Assembly (NCBI GenBank): GCA_965178125.1
Contig: OZ237745.1
Span: forward strand, 186,001 to 250,000
Source of the DNA: Bilabrum cf. latius
Taxonomy: Eukaryota; Bigyra: Bicosoecida; Bigyra; Bicosoecida
DNA length: 64,000 bases
Reading direction: 5' to 3'
The notes under the pieces are model-generated. The model was given only the letters and a program-made list of their open reading frames with translations. It searched no databases and was not told the DNA's origin. A program made the translations under genes and the position numbers. Positions 32,498 to 42,800 of this stretch are shown here, piece after piece (positions within the stretch are counted from its first letter, which is position 1; every line of letters starts with the position of its first letter).

Positions 32498-34633
32498 ATG
32501 GCAGCAGTTGCAGGATCAGGAGAATAGGCTGGTGAAGCAGCAGGAGGCGGCTCTATGGGCTTAGCAGGTATGTTTTGTCAACTGAACGGTATACACAGAG
32601 CTGGCCCCACGCACGTCTTTCGTGACCCCCAACGGCGGCATTAGCGCACCACTCCTTGAAATCGAAATGCGCAGGTGGTATTTTAGTCCCATCCCCGTCG
32701 ACGGAACGCGGTGTGCCCCTTCGTATGGCAGTCTCGCCCGATGGAGCATTCGTGGCGTACCCAGCGCGACGGCTCGTTGTGCTTCGCTCCATCGAGGACC
32801 CCACAAAAGCGACAATTTTTAGAGGCCATACAGAGCTTGTTCGTTGCGTTGCCATTTCTCGCGATGGTCAATGGATTGCGTCGGGCGACAAGGCCGGAGT
32901 GGTTCAGGTCTGGAAGGCAAGCAATCCGGGAGAGGTCCGCTCGAAGGGCGCCGTCACAGTCGATATGCGAGACATTGCGTTTGATCCAAGTGGCAATCAT
33001 ATTGTCGTGTGCGGCGACGACAAACAGTGAGCCAGCCTCTTGGATCTGTACCTGCACTGTACAATGGGCTCCTCGCACTTGAGCAGCTGCGCAACGTAGC
33101 AAAGCCGCTCTATTCAACCTCTCGTTCGATCGCAGGAAGGCCAACATTCTAAATGTGGACAAACTGATGACAGTGTGCCCTTCCATCATGCCCATGGACA
33201 AGGTTGCCCTTTCCTGCGACTGGTCACCGAGCGCATCCGATGCCGATCCCGTGGCGTGGGGCGGCGAGGACCAGAGAGTCTTCGTGTACGCCAAGGCGAC
33301 GGGTAAAGGATTCTCGCAGGCCAAGATCCTGAGCGAGGCGGACAACTTCGTAAACTGCGTCCGCTTCAGTCCCGCGGGAGACAAGCTCGCAACCGTATCT
33401 TCGGACAAGGGCGTGAGGCTGTACGAAGTAGGCAGCGGAGACAAGGAGGGATACACGTTCGTCAAGCAGCTCGGCACTTCCAAGGGGAGGCACAAGGGGA
33501 GCGTGTACACGTGCAGCTGGAGCCCCGATGGGAAGGACCTGCTGACCGCATCGGCGGACAAGACGTGCAAAGTCTGGAATATGGAAGACGTCAAGATCCG
33601 CAGGACCATACCTTTCGGAAACGACAGGCAGAGCATGGTCAGCGGTGCGGCGTTTGCAGGCGGAGACAAGTACATGGCGGTCACGCTATCGGGCGCGGTC
33701 CACATCGGCGACCCCTCGGTCAAGGAGGCCCCGGAGCCGGTGGAGGGCCACGCAGCCCCGGTGGTCGCAACTGCGTTCGACCAGGCCTCCGGCAAGATGC
33801 TCACCGTGGACTCGGCCGGCAAGGTGCTGCTGTGGTCCTCCACCAGCGACAGGGAACAGTCTGACTGGAGCCCCGCCCCTGTGAGAGGGCTGCCTTAGCA
33901 CGAGAAGTTCGTCACCTGCGGCGATGCGGCTGGGGGCACCTGGGCGACTGGATCCAACGACAACGAGCTGCACGTCGGGTCCACTGGCGCCTGCGAGCGA
34001 GAGACCAAGGTGGAGCTGGGCCGGCTGCCCCCCCGCAAAGTCGCGGTGCATCCCGGGGGCAAGGGCGTCGCGGCCTGCATCACGATGGACGAGGTGCTCC
34101 TGGTGCGTGGGGGTGAGGTGGTGGCAAGGGAGGGGGCCGAGGAATCTGTCAGCTTGGCCTTCTCCGAAGATGGTGCCCTGCTGTTCGTGGGGCAGAAGAA
34201 CGGGCACGTGCTGCGCTTCGAGTGCGGCGGCGATGGCTCGCTCAAGAAGACCCACGAGGAGGCCGTGGTGGGCAAGGGCGACAGCGCCGATTCCATGCTC
34301 GCGCTCCCCGGTGGTGTCCTGGCGGTGGGTACGTCTGGGCGGGACGTGATGCTGCTGTCCAGCGATGACCTGTCGGTGCAGATGGCGCGGAAGTGGATGT
34401 ACCACAGCGGGTCCATCAAGGCGCTGGGGTACCTCGAGGAGGAGGAGCTGATCGTGTCTGCGTGCGGCGCCGGAATGCTGTGCGCGTGGAAGCGGGGCAG
34501 TGACAAGCCCGTCAAGGTGCTCCGCCGGCCTCTCGGCTCATCGATGGAGGCCATGGCAGTGGTGGGTGGGGAGACGCCCTGGCTGCTGTCCAATGGCGTA
34601 GTACAGAGCGTGAGCGTCGAGGTGGACGAGTGA
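32498..34633 (+). CDS. WDR1: WDR1 / AIP1 actin-interacting WD40 protein
   Basis: Exons 32498-32567, 32675-33026 and 33136-34633 (introns GTATGT...GCGCAG of 107 nt and GTGAGC...CGCAG of 109 nt) give 639 aa ending in TGA. AIP1 works with cofilin to sever and cap actin filaments. WD40 blades are clear from residue about 30 (TERGVPLRMAVSPDGAFVAY) to the end: RCVAISRDGQWIASGDKAG, VRFSPAGDKLATVSSDKG, CSWSPDGKDLLTASADKT, then the second propeller. Human WDR1 is 606 aa. A UAG at 33896-33898 (RGLP-x-HEKFVTCGD) sits between blades and splits the protein in two under the standard code; another is at 32525-32527. The first exon is short and Gly/Ala-rich, and I am less sure of it than of exons 2 and 3. 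Confidence 0.9.
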
Positions 34634-34876
34634 GGCGACTTGGAGGCTCACTGGGCCAAGCGCGCCCGCGGCGCAAGTCCATGTTGCCACCAGCTCCAGG
34701 GTTGAAATAACCTATTCAACTAATCACACACAACAAAACCGAAGTCCGCAGCGCACTGTTCGCTCGCCTAATATTCCAACCAAACTCTACCAAAGTTTTG
34801 GATGAGGCTTTATAGCTTGACTTTACTCGTGTATGTCAACCTATCGTCTGCGCTACGAGGAGACCTCGCAAAATAC

Positions 34877-35307
34877 ATGTCAGAGGCCCAGGTAGCAATC
34901 CCTTGGGCGCCGCATCAACGATGCAGTGAGCAAGATCCGCTGTGCATCAGCGTCCATGTGTGCTTTGGAACATATGGCGGTATGCAGCATTTGAACACAA
35001 ATTCTCGCAGACTCCTCCTGGAGAGCCTCGCCGACAGCCTCTGCTCTTGGGTTCATTCATCAGTCCATTGGTGGTCGCCGGCGGTCGGCTCGAGTGATCT
35101 CGGCGAAGGACGCAACCGACCGAGAGCTCGGCAGAGGTTGCTCTGTTATACAAGAACCTTGGCGTGGAGATTCGTAGTATTATGATGCTTAGCGATGGAC
35201 TTGGCCCTTTGGACCGCTTGGACCGACAAGTAGGAGAAATGGATCGAGCGTTTCCGCGCATGTCACACAATCGCAGAATCCTGGCTTCAATGAGGCCCCA
35301 AGCTTGA
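34877..35307 (+). CDS. Doubtful small gene with a coiled-coil C-terminus
   Basis: A possible exon 34877-34891 (MSEAQ) joins by a GTAGCA...CTCGCAG intron (34892-35010) to frame 1 from 35011. From 35110 this frame reads TQPTESSAEVALLYKNLGVE, then IRSIMMLSDGLGPLDRLDRQ, and stops with TGA at 35305-35307. The last 60 residues have the heptad look of a small coiled coil (SNARE or BLOC-like), but I cannot name it. A TGA near 35095 interrupts the frame, so a second small intron or another model is needed. A signal-peptide-like ORF (MRLYSLTLLVYVNLSSALR) starts just upstream at 34802 and competes for this stretch. The final TGA overlaps the ATG proposed for the next gene. Confidence 0.3.
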
Positions 35308-38300
35308 TGGACGCAGATTGTGGGTACACCCCAGCTGCTTCAACTGCCTAGGCCGCTCCTGCCTTGCTAGTTGGGCGAAGCGGTGGTCCTGTTGAGCCTG
35401 AATCCGCTTTGTACCCACCAACGAGAAGTGTCGAGCCATGGACGGAGGAGCAGTGGTTCTACTAGTTTTCCCAGGTTGGAAACCCTTTCGACTTTGTTAC
35501 TGGTGGTCTGGTTTTGGCCGGGTACTGGCAATGGGTGAATTCAAGCGATTTCTGGCCGCCTGCTTCGAGCCGAAGGTCGGTGCCCAACTGGGCCCCAATG
35601 AGCTTTGTAGCGGATCCCGGGTGGCATTACGCAGTGTACCCGTTATCCACGGGAGTGCAGGTATACTACACGTAGGCCTTCACCATGCGTCACGCCCGGT
35701 ACATCATGCACCACGTCACATGCCGCCGGGAGATCTACTCCGAGGCGTGCACCCCGATGGACCAGCCCATCGCGCCCAACGACACGTGCAGGCAGGCCAC
35801 GCTGTGGCCGGACCTGAGCTACAGTGGATAGATGAAAGGTGATATTCTTGCACCACCTGGCCGTGAGCCCAACTGCAGCGGGGCTCCACCCGTGGGCACC
35901 GAGCTTGCCAACCACACGAGCTTCCTGCTGAACAAGAGCTACATTGATACCATTGCAACGTCATCGAATGTTGAAGTCGTGGAGTGGTAGGGGGCTCCTG
36001 CGTCAGGCATACCGGAGCACGGGGCAGGCATGTACAATCGGTGGCACCAGGTCGTCACGGTGACGTACCCTCCCGGCACTGTGGCCATTCTGCCTGTGGA
36101 TGGGGAGGACCTGGTCAATCACGGGCTGCCGAGTCACGAGTACCCCTGGAGGCTGAATCACGTACATGTAACGCAGGCGATTGTGGATTCAGTCTCAGTG
36201 GAAACAAAGCCAATCGATGCTCCTGCTTTAGTGTGCTCTGCCGACGGCGTCAAACCGGTCGGTCGCTAGCCCGTGCGTGTCCTGACTGACGATTCGTCAT
36301 GCGTCTCCACACGATCCTGCTCGCCTGTCGCTACCACTAGTAGCGGCAGGCACTCGCATTGGTCTGCCGAGGGAGTCACAAATGTCACCATGCGCTGGCA
36401 GCGGCATCAAGCTGCCCTGCCGCCCTGGCGAAGAGAAGCCCGCCTGGCATGTGCTCCGCAGTACTATGTCAACACGACCGAGTTCAACGTAGATCTGATG
36501 CACTTTGACTATCCCGCGGCGTCCATGGAGAGGGCCGTGACGGTGGGTGGGGAGTTCAGACGGAGCTATTCCCCCTCAAAGGGGCTGTGGAACCGCAGCT
36601 CGGTGGAATCGTAGGGGCCGAAGAGGCCGGGTCAAGCACAGATCAAGGGAGCTGCCGATTCTAGCGGCCCAACCCTGTTGAAATCCGAGTACGAACCTTG
36701 GCAGCTGAATCCGCAGCAAGCCCCCCTGCAGGGTCCGTTTGCCCGGTACCGCGGTGCTCGGCTCGACAGAATCGTGCCTCCGGACCCCGAGTCCTCACTG
36801 CCTCGCGTGTTGGGTGGCCGGTGGGAGTGCGGGGACACTTCGCCGGTGGGTGCGTACAGGTACAGGCCCACGTGCAGGGCCGTGTGCGATGACGTGAATC
36901 GCATTGCAATCGATGCGGATCTGGAACAGCAAGGTAACTCAGACGATCGGCAAGGCTGGAGTATGATCGCTTCGATCGGTCGCGTGTGGATATCGTATTG
37001 GACAGGGTATCCATCCCTACTGGCCCCAAGTGTGGTTTCACGAGGTCTATTTGGACTGGACACGGAAAATGAAACGTAGCATTAGCTTTCATGCGAGCCC
37101 GACAAAGGGTCGTGGCTGGGGTCTGACGTGTTCCAATCCCGCTGGGTACAGCGAGAGCCTGCTTCTCTTGCCACCGTATCCTTCACGCTGGCATTCGACC
37201 AGAATATGTGGCCGAGGGTACAGCTTGTGTCACCCGGCTACCGGGGCGACGGAATGTACTACCCCGCCCCGTCCGCAGGGCAGCTATCCATCATGCAGGC
37301 AGAGCTGGAGATGGACATCAGGGACGTCCTGGCAGAGTGGACGCAGCAGACAGGCACCTTGCAAGGTGGTCAATCGTCACCAGTGGGGGGTGGTCACTTT
37401 GATCTGTAGCACGGGCGAAGGCGTACCTTAAGCAATACCAGTGAGTCTCGTATCATTCATGTGAATACATTAGAGCACAGGTTGCTGCCTACAAGGAAAC
37501 GCATTTGTAGCAGTGATGATATCAGTACATCGCCTGATATCACCCCGCCAGTATCGTGCCCGCGCATTCTGCCCGTAGAGATTGACATTAAAGTTAAGTT
37601 TTATCCCCTACCAGACACGTGGACGAGCGGCGAGCTCACGCAACGCGGCCGGAGCGCAGGCAGCGTGGCCCAGCGTCTTATTCATATTCTGTAGGGCGAG
37701 TCCGAGGGCGGTATTTGGCTGCCTGTGGTGGATCCACGGAGCGTTCGATTCAATGTAGAGCTGCCATGTCTGCGGGGAGGGCGGGCGTCGCAGGTTCAAG
37801 ACTGCCCTGACAGGATGGGTGTTCTTGCACTGTGGCTGTGGGGCACTCTCGGTATGTCGGTCGTGATCGTGCTGCTAGCAGTCCTGGAGCGCTGCGGTGT
37901 TCAGATCATATGCGACTTGCAGTCACGAGGTCCTATGATGCGCTACCCTCGGCTTGGTGTGTCGGAGGACCTAGGCCTGAACTTGGGCCTGCTGGCCCCT
38001 GCCCAAACGGACGGCAAGCACCCAGGCTCCGATGAATCGGGTGGCATCAGCCTCCCAGTGGTTTCGCAGGACGAGTTCTTCAGGTCTGGATAGGCTGCTG
38101 ATCGCTCGTCACCGGAAAATGTGTCGGGCGCTATCGGCAGTAGGGACGGTCTGAGCCCCGCGGATGTGTCTATCCGACATGACATGCTTGGGGTGTAGAT
38201 GCCCTAGCACAGCAGGGAGAGGACAGGAGCTGGTACGGATGTGTCTATCCGACATGACATGCTTGGGGTGTAGATGCCCTAGCACAGCAGGGAGAGGACA

Positions 38301-39653
38301 GGAGCTGGTACAACCACCCAATCCCGTGGTACGAAGAATGACATCTCGGCGGATTTGCCTATTCGCCCGGGCTTCCATGGCGCTGTGCGCATGCACGGCA
38401 GATCTGCAGTCTTACTCAGCTCTGAGGACCACGGAGAACAAGGAAGCGAAGCGGAGCAGAGCAGCCACGAGTCGAGCCTTGGTATTGGACCCGGAGCCAT
38501 TGTACTCAACCAACAGGACTCAATGGATGCCCCTCCTCTCGCGGATCCCGTGTAGTCTATAAGCTGGTTAGGGCTTGAGAGAGCAGGCGTGGCAGTATAT
38601 TCTGAGCAGAGCCCTAGGCACGGTACTCATGACGATGTCCCGAGTGCAGCAGAACTAACGATAGACCCAAGTGAGATATCTGTCAGTGCCTATCGCTGTA
38701 TGATACTGCTCTCAACATGGCGTTTTCTCTCGTACGTTTTGCTTGCTGGAGCACTGGCGTCTGCAAGGCTAGGCACGAGTGGACTGACGCTGGGAGTCTG
38801 CATTGTGGTAGCAATGCTGGTAAAAGGCGTCATGTTGTGGCAGTACTATGCATCCAAGAACGGTCTGATGTCCGGCTCAGGTCAGAGCAGGGGTAGCATC
38901 GCAGCGGAAGGCACGCTTGTAACGAAGATTGATTCGCCATCCCAGCCGCAAGTGCTTCCCACAAGTAACACAACAAGCGTCCAAGGCAGAAACGTTACGG
39001 GGCATTCGACCAGCGTCCATCGGTTGCGACAAGACAGCAGCATTGATAACAGCAGGATTCAAGAGTCGGATTCGGTGCGTCTGTCAAAGCAAGTGGCCGA
39101 GCTGGGACGTGACTCCTTCGTGGATGAGGTGCCCGAATGGTCGGATGGTAAGCGTTTCAATAGGCAGCGGGGCCTACCACAACGACCGTATGAATCTGCC
39201 TCGATTGGTTTTCCACAGCCAAGTGCGGCACCTCCGTCCAGCACCACGTGCCACCACGTGCTCGCCGTCATGGCATGGGAGTGGATGGGGCTAGCATCTG
39301 TTGGGCGGCTGGACACTTGGACGAAGGGAGAAGGCGGAACTAGGGACTAGGCTGCTATAAATGATGCTCTTTGGCTACGCATGGTACAGCAGCATGCCGC
39401 TTTGGTGCGGCTGGTGGAGGACCTGGGTCTCGTGGCTGCTGTGTGCCTGGGTGGATGGTGCACAGCGCAGGCTGCTCCCGGCTCGATGTGCGATTTTGCG
39501 GCACTCAGTCCACTGCAAATAGCCATGGATGGCCGATTGTGGTGGCAATAGCGACTAGAAACCTTAGCAGTCCCGCTGGTCTGTAGCTTGTTTGGATTAT
39601 TGCTTTCGTTGTGGCGCAGCGGATCACTGGGGGTTTCCCAGCTGCATACTTGA
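35307..39653 (+). CDS. Large membrane glycoprotein of unknown family
   Basis: Frame 3 is open from ATG 35307 to TGA 39651-39653, about 1448 aa, joining many pieces split by UAG. The first 830 residues look extracellular: scattered Cys and many N-glycosylation sequons (NSS, NDT, NHT, NKS, NVT, NTT, NRS, NET). A strong membrane helix follows at nt 37815-37915 (LALWLWGTLGMSVVIVLLAV). Further hydrophobic stretches lie at nt 38690-38850 (LSYVLLAGALASARLG, TLGVCIVVAMLVKGVML) and 39440-39630 (LAVPLVCSLFGLLLSLW). I recognise no domain. No signal peptide is visible at 35307; the true N-terminus may be an upstream exon, such as the signal-like ORF at 34802. The downstream part might be a second gene fused by my reading. 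It is followed by a 246-bp AT-rich gap before the convergent TTL-like gene. Confidence 0.5.
38161..38310 (+). repeat. Perfect 75-bp tandem duplication in coding sequence
   Basis: Bases 38161-38235 and 38236-38310 are identical. The 75-bp unit is 25 codons, so the frame is kept, and each copy encodes DVSIRHDMLGV-x-MP-x-HSRE with two UAG codons (x). Both copies therefore carry UAG at the same places in an open frame. Confidence 0.95.
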
Positions 39654-39899
39654 TGACATGGGCGGGCCTGGGTCTAGAAGCTGCCCCTGTTGGACTTATT
39701 CAGAACGACACATTTATACTCAGTCGAGATCTTTTTACCCTCCAAAGTAAAGATCGGACCAATACTCAATAATAAATCCGTATGTGTAGACTATTGCCTT
39801 CAAGTTGTAAGCAATGTAAGATCTTGTCACAATCAGCCGACCAACATCCTTCTTGGAGATCACGACATGGTTGAAGCATCCTAAGGATCGTGTCGGGCT

Positions 39900-42800
39900 T
39901 CAGGTTCTGGCTTGCTACATCTTCTCGGCTCCAGACTCATCTGCTGCGCCCAAAGTTGCCTCTACCGCACGCATGATTGCGTGGTCCACAGCAGCAGCAG
40001 TGCTCTACACCCGAGATGCTGCAGCGTGCGCGGCAGAGGTTTCAAAATGTATCGAGGTTGGCTGAGCGTGTGCATCTCCCTGTCCCGAAACCTGCGTCAT
40101 GAAGCGCCCGCCACTTGCCTGCGGCACGAGACCACTCGACTCAATCCTAAACGACTGCCTCCTCTGGTTCTCGTGCCCAACTGGCAGAGGCTCCGCCAGC
40201 ATCCTCTAGCTTCGCGCCAACAATCGCTCCAGCGCTCTCTGTGCCGAGGGCTTCCTGCGGTCCAAGTCCACTTTGCCCATTTGCCACGAGTCCGGGTCCA
40301 CTTTGCCAACTTGCTACGGATCCATGTCCACTTTGCCTACTTGCCACGAGTCTGATCGGCTTGATTCGCGTTCCTGCTCGCCAACCACGGGGGCCTCCTG
40401 GCTGGCAGCCTGCGCCTATCCGCTGGATGCAGGAGGCTTTGAAGCCAGGTGATTAACTGCAGCAGGTGACCTAGCGATGGCCTCGCCTGAGTAAACGACA
40501 TCAGTGGTGGACGTATATGCGTCTATACCGGGCGAGGGAGGAGTCTACGGCACGGCGGTAGAGCCTGCACGGGGTCGTAGAGGTCCAGCGGCATACATGG
40601 GCGGGGCAAACAGGGGCGCTCGCCCTATATCATTGGTACTGCTCAGGGAGGCAATTGAAGAAGACCTGGCGCGCGTCTGACTGGCACCCGAGGACGTCCT
40701 CTTTCGCTAGCGATTGCCATCATATTGAGCCATGGTCCCAAACTCCGGGCTCGAAGGAGGTGACACGCTGGCAGCTGCAGCGAGATACTTTTCCCTTGCA
40801 GACACCTGGGGCTCTCCTTTCGTCTCGTTCCCATCCGTGCCAGGCAACGAGCGGAGATACTCGCTCGACGGAGATGCTTCGCCCACGGCTGCATGAACCT
40901 TTGCGGCCTTTCGCACATACCTGAAGCCTCTTGCGACCTATCCGCGCTCCCGAGGCGGAACGGGCGGAAACTTGCTGCTGATTAAGCCACGCCCGCTAGC
41001 CCGAGACGAGGCCCTTGCCAGACCCTCGCCGCGCCAACGAGGTCGTGCACCGAGCCGTTGTAGCGCATCTGGACTCACAGATCCGCTGGTTGGCCTCGTG
41101 GTTGCTGTGCCTGACTGCGGAGACCTCGTGCTCCTTATGGATGCTGAACCTGATTGCGGAGACCTCGTGCTCGCGCCTTCTCTCCGTGACAGCTGCTCGC
41201 ACTGGTCCTAAATATCTTTGAAGTCGCCTAGCTGGTGCACCGCTTGGCTTACTCCTGACTCCTTGGGCTTCACACTGTCAGCATCAGAGCCTGCACGCAG
41301 GCGGGCTTGGCTTGCTCCTGACTCCTTGGGCTTCGCACTGTCAGCATCAGAACCTGCACGCAGGCGGGATTGCGGCTCCACAGTCAAAGACAAGTTGGCA
41401 GCTTGTGCAGGCACTGGTTCAGCTGGAGAGCACGGCGCTGCAGTCAGTGCGCTCGTCGGGACAGCGCTGGTTTGCGCGGGTTCAGCTGGTACAGCGGGGC
41501 TTTTCGGGTTCACCAACGGAATGGCAGCCGGTGACGCGACTGTAGGGTGCTCTACAGATGGCGTGCTTGCAGTGACTACTATATCACGGTTCTCAGCGGC
41601 TTCTGCGATATTCCCACCATCCTTTGGCGTATCCTGCTAACCAGCAGCATCAAAGTCTGCAAATGCCTGCGCCACGACGGCTGGTACCGCTTGTAGTTCA
41701 TGCGGTTGTAACTGTGAAGCTAGCAACTGAGGTGGACTATCGTCCAGACGCGCGGCAACCAGGCACTGGACTGCATTGCTTTGCACAACGCTCTCGTGTG
41801 GTTGATTTGACTGTGTCGCATGCATTGGGGAGACGTTTGCTGCGTCGCTTTGACTGTGCGTCTACTGCACCACAGACTCCCCTGTTTCGGCTGACGTGGG
41901 CGTTTCACCTCCGCTTGCCTACTGTGGTCGAGGCCCAGGAGAGAGCGAGAGCGGATCCGTGGGATCATCATCGTGGGTCGTACGGCCTTTGCCTCGATCA
42001 AGCAGACCAGGTGAGCCTGCCACGGGATCCCCATCACGGTTCGACAGTTGGTTTTGCGGAGTTTGCTGCTGCGAGCCGCCTGCTGCGAGGGTAGCTTCAA
42101 AGGAAGCACCGAGTGGGAGAGCCACCGCACCGGGCTGTTCCTCAGGGGTCGCATCGTGTGCCTGCGGCTAGGCGTGGAGTGCTTCTGCAGCTTGGGCAAG
42201 CCGATCGGCCGGATCAAGCATTGACGCAGACGGAGTTGAGGCGTCGTGCAAGTCCGACCCGACAGTCATACTACCTATCACGCTCGGTGATGCGGTTGCA
42301 TCGGTTCGCAAGGAGTCTCGGTTGAGCCTGCTAGACACCATCCTTCCTAGCGAATGCTCGCCTTCATCATCTTCGCTGTCGCTAGAGGTAACTGAGTCCT
42401 CGTCCTCGCTCGGAACTGACTCCATGTCCGCTGACTCAATGTTCGCCTCTTGAGATTTATCCATTGCCTTCTCCAGGGCTTCGTCGCTAGTATCCTCTTT
42501 GGGTGGCTATTCTTCTGCTGGCATTTCTGGCAGCAGTGCATCGACTGCTCTGCCACCAGCCCGGATGGCACGAGCTATACTGTCAGAGGGTGCGAGCGAC
42601 GACTCTGCTGACGCAAGGCTCGAGACTTTGGCGAGCTTGAGGGCTGCTCGCAGTCCAATCGATGCACCAAGCGAGACAAATTCGCTAACGCTAGCATCTT
42701 TATCGTGCTGCGAACTTGACCTAGCTGCCAATCGTAGAGCATGCCTGCATGCCACACGAAGGGCTAGGGCCTCGCGCATGGCTTGCTGTGCTTCTGACCG

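Noticed and set aside
32480-32570. Gln-rich coiled-coil frame (REQRWQQLQDQENRLVK) just before WDR1 exon 2
   Set aside because: It overlaps exon 1 in another frame and cannot splice in phase to the WD40 exons; the purine-rich DNA explains it. It could still be an unrelated exon, but nothing supports that.
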